Shown: positions 46,050 through 54,382 of the stretch, one piece after another
Layout of the letters: each line of letters starts with the position of its first letter
Numbering within the stretch: position 1 is the first letter of the stretch
NCBI RefSeq assembly: GCF_006717045.1
Contig: NZ_VFPH01000001.1
Span: forward strand, 2,666,001 to 2,730,000
DNA from: Pseudonocardia cypriaca
GTDB taxonomy: Bacteria; Actinomycetota; Actinomycetes; Mycobacteriales; Pseudonocardiaceae
Reading direction: 5' to 3'
DNA length: 64,000 nt
Program-made: the position numbers and the translations under genes
The notes under the pieces: model-generated
What the model was told of the DNA's origin: nothing
The model's database searches: none
The model's input: only the letters and a program-made list of their open reading frames with translations

Positions 46050-48695
46050 CTAGGCGGCCTTCTCGGCCGCGGGCACCGTCTCCCGCGCCGCGACCGCGGC
46101 CGCCAGCGCGGTGGTGATCGGCACCGATGCCACGAGCCCGATGCTGCCCACCAGGGTCCGCACGATCTCGGTGGCCACGTCCTGCGACGTCACGACGTCG
46201 GCGAACCCCCGCCCGGACAGCGAGAACAGCAACAGCAGCGGAAGCGCAGCGCCCGCGTACGCGAGCACGAGGGTGTTCACGGCCGACGCGACGTGGTCGC
46301 GCCCGATCCGCATCGCCGCCGCGAACAGGCCGCGCGCACTCATGCCGGGGTTGGCGTGACGGAGCTCCCACACGGCGCTCGTCTGGGTGACGGTGACGTC
46401 GTCGAGCACACCGAGCGCGCCGATGACGACCCCGGCGAGCAGCAGGCCGCGGGCGTCGACGCCCGTGCCGAGGGTGGCGATCAGGTTGCTGGTCTGGTCG
46501 TCGAGGCCCGTGAGCTCGGCCGCGGCCGAGAAGGCGGCGCCGAGCGCGCCGATCAGCGCGAGCGAGAGGAGGGTGCCGATCACGGCCGTCGACGTGCGGG
46601 CCGACGGACCGTGCGTGAGGTACAGCACCGCGAACATGATCAGGCAGGCGCCGACCACCGCGACGGCGAGCGGGTCGCGCCCGGCGAGGATCGCGGGCAC
46701 CACGAAGAACAGCAGCACGACGAAGCTGAGCCCGAGCGCGGCGAGCGCCGCCAGGCCGCGCCACCGCCCCAGCACGAGCACCGCCGCCGCGAACAGGCCC
46801 GCGAGCCACGCCAGCGGAGCGCCACGCTGGAAGTCCACCACCTGGTAGGAGCCCGCGTCGTCGGCGTCGCTACCGGACCAGCCCAGCACCACGTGGTCAC
46901 CGACCGCGAACCGCGGGGTGCCCGGCTCGACCGGCATCACCTGCACGAGGTCCCGGCCTGGGCGCGGCCCGTCCGCCATGTGGACGACGAGCGCGACGCA
47001 GGAACGGTCGCCGGAACCCGGGCTGCAGTCGGTGACCGTCATGGCGGTCACCTGCGCCTTCACCGGTTCCTGGCTGACCGGGTAGGCCGCGGTGGGCACG
47101 CCGCCGAACGGCCAGAGGACGACGAGCCCGACGAGCGTGGCGAGTCCGCACGGCACCAGCAGGGCGGCGATGAGGATCCGCACCTTCCGGCCGGCGGGAC
47201 GGGCCGGACCGTGCCCGTGGCCGTGGCCGTGCGCGAGGCCTGGTCCTGCCGCTGCGACACCGTCCTTCGCCCCGCCCAGCCGGGCGGCCCAGATGGGCAG
47301 CGGGAACGGCAGTGGCACGCCGAGCAACCGCCTGCGAGCCGGCGGGGTGTCGTCGGTCTGGTCGGTCTCGTCGGCCTCCTCGGTCTCGTCGGCCTCGTCC
47401 GTCTTCGCCGCCGTCGAGGCCGCGGCCCGGTCGTGCAGGCCCAGCAGCTCCGGGGTCAGCGCGGGTGTCTCCGCGGTGGTCTCGACGAAGAGGTCGGCCA
47501 CGGCGCCGGGTGGGTCACCCGGTCGCCGGCTGGGCATCGCGGCCGAAGCCGGGGCGTCGGCGGACCGATCCGGGTCCGGCAGTGGACCGGGGGCGTCGAA
47601 GCGCCCGCGAGCCCGGTCTTGCGGTACCCGACGGCGCTCGGGGTCGGCCGTGACGTCGCTGCCGGCGATCGTGACAGCGCCGGTGTTGCTGTCCGGGTCG
47701 GTGCCCGGTTCGAACTCCGGGGCGAGGTCCGGGCCGGCCAGGGGCTCGTGCGGCGGCGCCGGGTACCGGTCGGTGACCGCCGGGGGCCCGGTGCGGTCGG
47801 CCCTGCTCCCGGGTGTCTCGGGAGGGCCCGACCGGGCGGTGCGGCGCTCGGGGTACGAGCCGGGGCCGGACGCATCGGCCGGGTACCGGTCGACGCCGAG
47901 CCGGTCCGAGGCGGTGCCGTACGGATCGGGTGCGTACGGATCAGGCGCGTAGGGATCGGGCGCGTACCGATCGGGTGGGTACGGGCCGGCGGCATACGTG
48001 TCCGCTTCGTACGGGCGCTCCGGGTACCTGTCAGCGCGGTGCGCCGTGTCCGGGGGGAAGTCGTCCCGGTGCCGGGTCGCGCGCTCGGAGCCTCCCCGAC
48101 GGTCCCCGTTCCGATCGGCGCCGTTCCGATCCATGCCGTTCCAGTCGGTGTCGTTCCAGGCGGCACCGCTCCGACCAGCGCCGTTCCAGTCGGCGCTCGG
48201 GCCGGCCCCGTTCCGGTCGACGCGCCGGTCAGCCCCGTTCCAGGCGGCCCCGTTCCAGGCGGCGCCGTTGGAATCGGCACCGTTCCGGTCGGCACCGTTC
48301 CGGTCGGCACCGTTCCGGTAGGAACCGTTGGAATCGGCGCCGTTCCGCTCGGCGCCGTTTGAGTTTGCGCCGTTCCGGTCGGAACCGTTCAGGTCGGCAC
48401 CGTCCCAGCCGCCGTTCGGGGCACCGTTCCGTTCGCCCCCGGCTCGACCGGCGTCGGACGCGCCGCCGCCGTACCAGTCGTCGAACGCGCCGTCCCCGGC
48501 CGGTGGCCGGCGGTCGGGCGGTTGGGGACCGCGTGCGTGCCGCGGTCGGTCGGCCGGCCGGTCGGGCTCGTGCACGGCGGCGAACCCGACCTCGGGCGTG
48601 GGTGGCCCCATGACGTCCCGATCGGTCCGGTGCCGACCGGACGCGCGTCTGCCGCGCACGGTCCCGGTGGGCTCGTCCGGATGGTCAGCAGGCAC
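46050..48695 (-). CDS. YibE/F family membrane protein with long low-complexity N terminus
   Basis: This is an 881-residue protein. The C-terminal 377 residues (from KVRILIAALLVPCGLATL near 505) are a YibE/F domain: an extracellular beta region with VTAMTVTDCSPGSGDRSCV, then about seven helices with AAFSAAAELTGLDDQTSNLI and LGVLDDVTVTQTSAVWELR. Function of the family is unknown. The first 500 residues are predicted to be disordered and hydrophilic, in zones: NGAD-type repeats (88-198), PYAPD repeats (235-260), an acidic Thr/Asp/Glu run (TDEADETEEADETDQ) and HGHGHGHG just before the first helix, which could bind metal. Most actinobacterial YibE/F proteins are about 400-450 residues. GTG 48695 is used; the repeats stay open throughout. 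Confidence 0.82.
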   Translation of the reverse strand: MPADHPDEPTGTVRGRRASGRHRTDRDVMGPPTPEVGFAAVHEPDRPADRPRHARGPQPPDRRPPAGDGAFDDWYGGGASDAGRAGGERNGAPNGGWDGADLNGSDRNGANSNGAERNGADSNGSYRNGADRNGADRNGADSNGAAWNGAAWNGADRRVDRNGAGPSADWNGAGRSGAAWNDTDWNGMDRNGADRNGDRRGGSERATRHRDDFPPDTAHRADRYPERPYEADTYAAGPYPPDRYAPDPYAPDPYAPDPYGTASDRLGVDRYPADASGPGSYPERRTARSGPPETPGSRADRTGPPAVTDRYPAPPHEPLAGPDLAPEFEPGTDPDSNTGAVTIAGSDVTADPERRRVPQDRARGRFDAPGPLPDPDRSADAPASAAMPSRRPGDPPGAVADLFVETTAETPALTPELLGLHDRAAASTAAKTDEADETEEADETDQTDDTPPARRRLLGVPLPFPLPIWAARLGGAKDGVAAAGPGLAHGHGHGHGPARPAGRKVRILIAALLVPCGLATLVGLVVLWPFGGVPTAAYPVSQEPVKAQVTAMTVTDCSPGSGDRSCVALVVHMADGPRPGRDLVQVMPVEPGTPRFAVGDHVVLGWSGSDADDAGSYQVVDFQRGAPLAWLAGLFAAAVLVLGRWRGLAALAALGLSFVVLLFFVVPAILAGRDPLAVAVVGACLIMFAVLYLTHGPSARTSTAVIGTLLSLALIGALGAAFSAAAELTGLDDQTSNLIATLGTGVDARGLLLAGVVIGALGVLDDVTVTQTSAVWELRHANPGMSARGLFAAAMRIGRDHVASAVNTLVLAYAGAALPLLLLFSLSGRGFADVVTSQDVATEIVRTLVGSIGLVASVPITTALAAAVAARETVPAAEKAA
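48102..48434 (-). repeat. Degenerate 15-bp coding repeats (x-N-G-A-D)
   Basis: The YibE/F gene codes here for about 20 pentads of the form x-N-G-(A/S)-(D/E/W/N), such as DRNGADRNGADSNGAAWNG. The DNA unit is about 15 bp (complement of GTTCCGGTCGGCGCC). Strings of identical units at 48245-48320 suggest recent slippage expansion. Confidence 0.75.
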
Positions 48696-48806
48696 GTTCC
48701 CATCCTGTCAACGCGTGCGGCCGCCTTCCCGTCCCGTCCGCTCGCCGGTGGCTGCCGCGCGGTCACCGGCCCGTTACCTGGGGGTGAACGGCTGTGCAGG
48801 TCGCCG

Positions 48807-49349
48807 TCAGCGCGGCTCGCGCCCGCTCGGCGCATCGGGTGTGCTCCGCTCGGCGGCGATCCGGATCAGCACCTCGTCGGCGACATCGGTGGGGGAGCGA
48901 TCGGTGTCGACCGCGAAGCCGGGCTCGTCGGGGCCGAGCGGTTCGAGCGCGGCGAGCTGGCTGCCGAGGAGGGCGGGCGGCATGTAGTGGCCGCGGCGGT
49001 TGTCGACCCGGGACTGCAGGAGCGCGGGCGGGGCGAGCAGGTGCACGAAGCGCACCGATGTGTGCCCGTCGCACAGGAGGTCGCGGTAGCTGCGCTTCAG
49101 CGCGGAGCAGGTGATCACGGCGTCGCGCCCGGCGGCCTCCTGCTCGCCGATCCACGCCGCGATCCGGCGCAGCCACGGCCAGCGGTCCTCGTCGTCGAGC
49201 GGGGTGCCGGCCGCCATTTTCACGCGGTTGGCCTCCGGGTGCAGGTCGTCGCCCTCGGCGAAGGTCCAACCCGTGCGCGTGACGATCGCGGCGGCGACCG
49301 AGGTCTTGCCGACCCCGGACACGCCCATCACCACCAAGGTGTGAGTCAT
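48807..49349 (-). CDS. gntK: Gluconokinase
   Basis: This is a 180-residue GntK-type kinase that phosphorylates gluconate. The P-loop VMGVSGVGKTSVAAAI, the EGDDLHPEANRVKMAAGTPL substrate segment, TCSALKRSYRDLL and RRGHYMPPALLGSQLAALEPL are all diagnostic. ATG 49349 was chosen; an in-frame ATG 18 bp earlier is possible. Confidence 0.96.
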   Translation of the reverse strand: MTHTLVVMGVSGVGKTSVAAAIVTRTGWTFAEGDDLHPEANRVKMAAGTPLDDEDRWPWLRRIAAWIGEQEAAGRDAVITCSALKRSYRDLLCDGHTSVRFVHLLAPPALLQSRVDNRRGHYMPPALLGSQLAALEPLGPDEPGFAVDTDRSPTDVADEVLIRIAAERSTPDAPSGREPR

Positions 49350-49403
49350 TGTGGAAGCTTCGCGCATCGTCAGCGGAACCGCTCCGACGAACGTGTCCCG
49401 CCA

Positions 49404-51515
49404 TCAGCCGACCGGGGGGCCCGCGGGCGAGCCCGGTGCCGGAAGGGGCAGGAGGCTCAACTGCTCGCCGTGCGGCTCTGCTGGTGGAGGCGCGGCAGGT
49501 CGGATCGTCGGGACGCCCCCTGCCAGCCCGTGCCTGCGGAGCAGCGGCCCGATCCGCTCCGACAGCGCCTTGCGGTAGCCCGGATCGACGTACGCGCCGC
49601 GGCGGTAGAGCCGCTCGTATGCAGGTACGAGGTCGGGCCGCTCCCGATTCAGCCAGGCGAGGAACCACTCGCGGGTGCCGGGGCGGAGGTGCAGCGCAAG
49701 CACCGTGGCGCCGCGCGCGCCCGCCTCTGCGATACGGGCGAGCAGCGTGTCGAGCGCCTCGGTCGAGTCAGTCAGGAGCGGAAGCACCGGTGCCACCATG
49801 ACGCCGCAGGGAAGCCCGGCGTCCGTGATACGCCGGACGAGCTCGAGGCGTGCTTCGGGCGATGGAGTGCCCGGCTCCATTCGGTGCTGCAGCCCACGGT
49901 CGAGCAGCGCGATCGAGACGCCGAGCCCGACCGGTACGTCGCGGGCGACGCCGGCGAGCAGCGGCAGGTCCCGGGTGAGCACGGTGCCCTTCGTGAGTAT
50001 CGACATCGGTGTCCCCGCCCGAGCCAGCGCGCGCACGATGTCCGGCATGAGGCGATAACGCCCTTCGGCCCGCTGGTAGGGGTCGGTGTTCGTGCCCATT
50101 GCGACCGGCTCGCGACGCCACCGCCGTGAGCGCAGCTCCTTCTCGAGCACGCGCGCCACGTTGACCTTGACGACGATCTGCGAATCGAAGTCGTGACCGG
50201 CGTCGAGCTCCAGATAGGTGTGCGTGTTCCGGGCGAAGCAGTTGTGGCTGATCACACCGTTGGCGATGAAGTCACCGGTGCCGGTGGTGATGTCGATCAT
50301 CTCCTGGGTGCGCCCGAGATCCTCGATGCTCCTGACCCGCAGCGACGTCGACGTCTTGACCGCATCTCCCAGGATTCCGAGCTTGCGGCTGATCACGGGA
50401 CCGGTGAGCGCGAAGAACCGGCGGCGGGCCGCCAGCCCGCCTGTGACGCGGATCGTGGCCACCCCGTTCGTGCGGGCCCGTTCGCGGATGTGCGGGATGC
50501 CGAGGAGCTTCAGAGCGGCGGCCGTCGTCGTGAGCATCTCGTCGTCGGCGTTCGAGATCCGCAGGACGCCGTTCGAGCAGGAGCCTTCGGCGTCGAAGAT
50601 CCCCGCGAGGAACCCTGCCGCCCAGTCCCGCTCCATTCCCGCAGGCCAGCTGATGATCTCGCGGATCGCCTGGACGTCTGCGCGGCGGGCGGTGAAGATG
50701 GCGTCGATCGGGCGACGGGTCGGTGTGCCACGTGCGAACGGTCGTCGCGTCGTCCGCACGCCGGCGCGTTCGAGAAGTGCCTGAGCGTGCACGAGCCCTT
50801 CGCCATCGGCGAGCGCGAGCCGGAACATCGTGACGCGAGACCCGCCTCGACCGGTGCGTTCCGGATAGGTGCCGTCGAACAGCATGCCGTCACCGCGGAT
50901 CATCCCGGTGAGGTAACCGGTCTGGTAGCCGACGGTCTCGACCGGTGCTGCATACGTGCCGGCGGTCATGCCCAGCCCGAAGCCGAGCATCCGGTTGTTG
51001 GTGGTCAGGTGCGGGCGCTGCGGCTCGCCCGGCGCCTGGCGGACGACGTGCTTCCACCCCCGCTCGGTGAGGAAGCGGTGGTCGCCACTGGCGATGATCT
51101 CGGTGCCGTCGTCCAGGGTGACGCGGTAGGCGCGCTTGCTGGTGGACCATTTGGCCAGCACTCGGGTCTCGACGTACCGCCGGTAGGTGCCGCGCGGCTG
51201 CGTGCCCACGATCTCGTCGCCGATCACCAGGTCACCGATGGGCTTGTGGCGACCGTCGGCCATCAGGACGAGCGTGGATGGATCCAGGCAGTAGGTGCAC
51301 GCGTGGCTGCAGCCGCGGTACGGGTTGATCGTCCAGCGGAACGGCAGGGGGGATGGACCGCGCACTTCGTTGAGGGCGGACCGGGCCTCGACCTCGTGGA
51401 AGACGGTGCCCGCGAACTCCGGGGTGCGGACCGACCGCAGCAGACCGCGCAGTCCGGGTAGGGCTTGCTCTCGCCCTACACCGTCGCCGGATACCTGCTG
51501 GCTGTCCCATCGCAC
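49404..51515 (-). CDS. Rv2578c-family radical SAM protein interrupted by an intein
   Basis: The precursor is 703 residues; splicing would yield about 353. The extein has the cluster motif CSHACTYC (Cys69, Cys73, Cys76/426), GTNTDPYQRAEGRYRLMPDIV and SILTKGTVLTRDLPLLAG, the signature of SPL-like radical SAM proteins of the Rv2578c type. An intein of 350 residues lies between Tyr75 and the third cluster cysteine, so the protein cannot bind its Fe-S cluster until spliced. The GTG start opens MRWDSQQVSG as in relatives. A LexA box precedes the gene, consistent with the known SOS control of Rv2578c. The reaction is unknown; a DNA-damage role is likely. Confidence 0.93.
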   Translation of the reverse strand: MRWDSQQVSGDGVGREQALPGLRGLLRSVRTPEFAGTVFHEVEARSALNEVRGPSPLPFRWTINPYRGCSHACTYCLDPSTLVLMADGRHKPIGDLVIGDEIVGTQPRGTYRRYVETRVLAKWSTSKRAYRVTLDDGTEIIASGDHRFLTERGWKHVVRQAPGEPQRPHLTTNNRMLGFGLGMTAGTYAAPVETVGYQTGYLTGMIRGDGMLFDGTYPERTGRGGSRVTMFRLALADGEGLVHAQALLERAGVRTTRRPFARGTPTRRPIDAIFTARRADVQAIREIISWPAGMERDWAAGFLAGIFDAEGSCSNGVLRISNADDEMLTTTAAALKLLGIPHIRERARTNGVATIRVTGGLAARRRFFALTGPVISRKLGILGDAVKTSTSLRVRSIEDLGRTQEMIDITTGTGDFIANGVISHNCFARNTHTYLELDAGHDFDSQIVVKVNVARVLEKELRSRRWRREPVAMGTNTDPYQRAEGRYRLMPDIVRALARAGTPMSILTKGTVLTRDLPLLAGVARDVPVGLGVSIALLDRGLQHRMEPGTPSPEARLELVRRITDAGLPCGVMVAPVLPLLTDSTEALDTLLARIAEAGARGATVLALHLRPGTREWFLAWLNRERPDLVPAYERLYRRGAYVDPGYRKALSERIGPLLRRHGLAGGVPTIRPAAPPPAEPHGEQLSLLPLPAPGSPAGPPVG
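50241..51290 (-). other. Intein with LAGLIDADG homing endonuclease
   Basis: The intein spans precursor residues 76-425. Splicing residues are visible: Cys1 in CLDPSTLVLMADGRHKPI, block B His in IASGDHRFLTERG, C-terminal FIANGVISHN ending in His-Asn, and Cys+1 (CFARNTH), which is the third Fe-S cysteine. Two LAGLIDADG-type helices, TGYLTGMIRGDG (199-210) and AAGFLAGIFDAEG (299-311), make the homing endonuclease. The second retains the acidic residue (DAEG), and the first has RGDG with Asp, so cleavage may still be possible. All blocks are present, so it should splice. Confidence 0.93.
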
Positions 51516-51524
51516 GAATCAATA

Positions 51525-51538
51525 CGAACAAATGTTCG
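51525..51538. promoter_or_regulatory. LexA (SOS) box
   Basis: CGAAC-AAAT-GTTCG (51525-51538) matches the LexA core CGAACNNNNGTTCG perfectly; the minus-strand reading is TCGAACATTTGTTCG. It lies 10 bp before the GTG of the radical SAM gene and 68 bp before divergent aspS, so it most likely controls the former. Confidence 0.87.
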
Positions 51539-51593
51539 AGTGAAATGCAAGCTCGAGCCCTGGGGTGCGGGAAACGCGCTGGCCCTGGCCGGA

Positions 51594-51605
51594 TAACCTC
51601 GGCTC
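51594..51605 (+). promoter_or_regulatory. Leaderless promoter of aspS
   Basis: TAACCT (51594-51599) ends 6 nt before GTG 51606. There is no Shine-Dalgarno. Confidence 0.6.
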
Positions 51606-53414
51606 GTGATGCGCAGCCACCCCGCCGGCACTCTCCGTGCCGAGCACGCCGGACAGTCCGTGACACTCGCCGGGTGGGTGGCGCGCCGCCGGGATCACGG
51701 CGGCGTGATCTTCATCGACCTGCGCGACGCGTCCGGGTCGGCGCAGGTGGTGTTCCGCGAGGGCGAGATGGCCGAGCGGGCCCACCGGCTGCGTGCGGAG
51801 TTCTGCGTGCAGGTCACCGGGGAGGTCGTGCGCCGCCCCGCGGGCAACGAGAACCCGGACCTGGCCACCGGCGCGATCGAGATCACCGCCACCGAGCTCA
51901 CCGTGCTCTCGGAGTCGGCGCCGTTGCCGTTCCCGCTCGACGAGCACAGCGACGCCAACGAGGAGATCCGCCTCAAGCACCGCTACCTCGACCTCCGCCG
52001 CAGCGGCCCGGCGGCCGCCTTGCGGCTGCGCAGCGAGGCCAACCGGATCGCGCGCACCGTGCTGCACGAGCGGAGCTTCGTCGAGGTCGAGACGCCCACG
52101 CTCACCCGATCCACGCCGGAGGGCGCGCGTGACTTCCTCGTGCCCGCCCGGCTGCGTCCCGGTTCCTGGTACGCGCTGCCGCAGAGCCCGCAGCTGTTCA
52201 AGCAGCTGCTGATGGTGGCCGGTGCCGAGCGCTACTACCAGATCGCGCGCTGCTACCGCGACGAGGACTTCCGCGCCGACCGGCAGCCGGAGTTCACCCA
52301 GCTCGACATCGAGATGAGCTTCGTCGAGCAGGACGACGTGATCGAGCTCGGCGAGTCGATCGTCGCGGCGCTGTGGTCGGAGCTCGCCGGCTACGAGATC
52401 CCGCGCCCGATCCCGCGCCTCACCTACGCGGAGGCGATGGCCCGCTACGGCTCCGACAAGCCGGACCTGCGCTTCGGGATCGAGCTCACCGACCTCACCG
52501 AGTACTTCGCCGACACCTCCTTCCGCGTGTTCCAGGCGCCGTACGTCGGGGCCGTCGTGATGCCGGGCGGGGCGAGCCAGCCGCGCAAGCAGCTCGACGC
52601 CTGGCAGGAGTGGGCCAAGCAGCGCGGCGCCCGAGGCCTGGCCTACGTGCTCGTCGACGACGACGGCACGGTCAGCGAGCGCGGGCCCGTCGTGAAGAAC
52701 CTGTCCGAGGCCGAGCGGGAGGGCCTGCCGAAGGCCGTCGGCGCCGCGCCCGGCGACGCGATCTTCTTCGCCGCCGGCCACCCGTCCGACGCCCGCGACC
52801 TGCTCGGCGCGGCCCGTGGCGAGGTCGCCCGCCGGTGCGGGCTGGTCGACGAGAGCGCGTGGTCGTTCGTGTGGGTCGTGGATGCGCCGATGTTCGAGCG
52901 CATCCGGGACGACAAGGGCAACGAGCTGGGCTGGACGGCGGTGCACCACCCCTTCACCTCGCCCAACCCGGACTGGGTCGACCGGTTCGAGGAGGCGCCG
53001 GGCGAGGCGCTGGCCTACGCCTACGACATCGTCTGCAACGGCAACGAGATCGGCGGCGGCTCCATCCGTATCCACCGTTCCGACGTGCAGCAGCGGGTGT
53101 TCGCGCTGCTCGGCATGGACGAGGCGGAGCAGCGGGAGAAGTTCGGCTTCCTGCTCGACGCCTTCGCCTACGGCCCGCCGCCGCACGGTGGCATCGCGTT
53201 CGGCTGGGACCGCACCTGCATGCTGCTCTCCGGCGGCGACTCGATCCGCGACGTGATCGCGTTCCCGAAGACCGGCGGCGGCTACGACCCGCTCACCGCG
53301 GCGCCCGCGCCGATCACGCCCGAGCAGCGCAAGGAGGCGGGCGTCGACGCGGTGCCGCCGCCTGCACCACCGGCGGCGTCGCCTGCCGCCGACGAGCCGC
53401 CCACCAAGCTGTGA
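51606..53414 (+). CDS. aspS: Aspartyl-tRNA synthetase
   Basis: This is a 602-residue bacterial-type class II synthetase. The N-terminal OB fold (VTLAGWVARRRDHGGVIFIDLRD), motif 1 region, motif 2 QIARCYRDEDFRADRQPEFTQLD, the GAD insertion and motif 3 GGIAFGWDRTCMLLSG are complete. The short Pro/Ala tail (PPPAPPAASPAADEPP) is extra. The GTG fits the leaderless promoter; ATG is the second codon. Confidence 0.98.
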   Translation: MMRSHPAGTLRAEHAGQSVTLAGWVARRRDHGGVIFIDLRDASGSAQVVFREGEMAERAHRLRAEFCVQVTGEVVRRPAGNENPDLATGAIEITATELTVLSESAPLPFPLDEHSDANEEIRLKHRYLDLRRSGPAAALRLRSEANRIARTVLHERSFVEVETPTLTRSTPEGARDFLVPARLRPGSWYALPQSPQLFKQLLMVAGAERYYQIARCYRDEDFRADRQPEFTQLDIEMSFVEQDDVIELGESIVAALWSELAGYEIPRPIPRLTYAEAMARYGSDKPDLRFGIELTDLTEYFADTSFRVFQAPYVGAVVMPGGASQPRKQLDAWQEWAKQRGARGLAYVLVDDDGTVSERGPVVKNLSEAEREGLPKAVGAAPGDAIFFAAGHPSDARDLLGAARGEVARRCGLVDESAWSFVWVVDAPMFERIRDDKGNELGWTAVHHPFTSPNPDWVDRFEEAPGEALAYAYDIVCNGNEIGGGSIRIHRSDVQQRVFALLGMDEAEQREKFGFLLDAFAYGPPPHGGIAFGWDRTCMLLSGGDSIRDVIAFPKTGGGYDPLTAAPAPITPEQRKEAGVDAVPPPAPPAASPAADEPPTKL

Positions 53415-53436
53415 TTGCAGCCGCGGGGGTGAACCC

Positions 53437-54372
53437 GTGCTGCACATGAGGATCATCGCGCCGGCCGACCGGACGGACGCGGTGCGTGATCTCCTGCTCG
53501 CCGAACCCGGTGCCACGCACGTCACCGTGCTGCGGGGAGCGGCCCTCCAGCCCGCCGGTGACGTGGTGGAGGCGGCCGTCGCCCGCGAGGCCGCCGACGA
53601 GCTGCTCGGACAGCTCTGCGAGCTGGGCATCGACCGCAGAGGCGGTGTGACGCTCGAGGCGATCGACACCAGCCTCTCCGACGCGGCCGACGCCGCTGTG
53701 GAAGCCTCACCCGGCGACCCGCAGGACGCGGTCATCTGGGACGAGGTGGTGGCCCGCACGGGCGAGGAGTCCCGGCTGTCGGTGAGCTACCAGGCGTTCC
53801 TGACCATCGCGTGCCTGCTCGCCGCGGTCGGCGCCATCACGGACTCGCCCGTGACGGTGGTGGGGGCCATGGTGCTGGGGCCGGAGTTCGGGCCGCTCGC
53901 GGCCGTGGCCGTGGGGCTCGTGCTGCGCCGCGGCGACCTCGTCCGCCGCGGCGGACTCGCGCTGGCCGTCGGGTTCCCGCTGGCCATGGCGGTCACGGCG
54001 ATCGGGTCTGTCGTGCTCGACGCCGTCGGTCTGCTGTCCACCGCCGCGCTCGCCGACCTCGACCAGGTGGCGTTCATCTACGAGGTCGGGCCGTTCTCGC
54101 TGATCGTCGCGCTGCTCGCTGGGGCCGCCGGGATGCTCTCGCTGACCTCCGCCAAATCGGCGTCCCTCGTCGGCGTGTTCATCTCCGTGACGACCGTGCC
54201 CGCCGCCGCGTTCGCATCGGTGGCCCTGGTGGAGGGCCGCTACGTGCAGGCGATGCAGTCCGGGCTCCAGCTGGCCGTCAACCTCGTCGGCATCGTCATC
54301 GCCGCCGCCCTCGTGCTCCTGCTCGCCCGCAGGCGGTCGGAACGGGGCGGGCGAAGGTTGTCCGCGGGGTAG
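53437..54372 (+). CDS. DUF389 family membrane protein
   Basis: This is a 311-residue protein with an N-terminal soluble domain of about 100 residues and five or six helices. SYQAFLTIACLLAAVGAITDS and VVGAMVLGPEFGPLAAVAVGL are the hallmark of DUF389, and LTSAKSASLVGVFISVTTVPAAA the second half. The family has no assigned function. It starts 22 bp after aspS. Confidence 0.9.
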   Translation: MLHMRIIAPADRTDAVRDLLLAEPGATHVTVLRGAALQPAGDVVEAAVAREAADELLGQLCELGIDRRGGVTLEAIDTSLSDAADAAVEASPGDPQDAVIWDEVVARTGEESRLSVSYQAFLTIACLLAAVGAITDSPVTVVGAMVLGPEFGPLAAVAVGLVLRRGDLVRRGGLALAVGFPLAMAVTAIGSVVLDAVGLLSTAALADLDQVAFIYEVGPFSLIVALLAGAAGMLSLTSAKSASLVGVFISVTTVPAAAFASVALVEGRYVQAMQSGLQLAVNLVGIVIAAALVLLLARRRSERGGRRLSAG

Positions 54373-54382
54373 GGTCGACACG
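54370..54382 (+). promoter_or_regulatory. Leaderless promoter of the kinase-like gene
   Basis: TAGGGT (54370-54375), which overlaps the end of the DUF389 gene, ends 7 nt before ATG 54383. Confidence 0.55.

Noticed and set aside
48102..48434. Pentapeptide-repeat (DNA gyrase-protecting) domain
   Set aside because: The pentads are x-N-G-A-D, not A(D/N)LxX; they lack the central Leu/Phe needed for the beta-helix.
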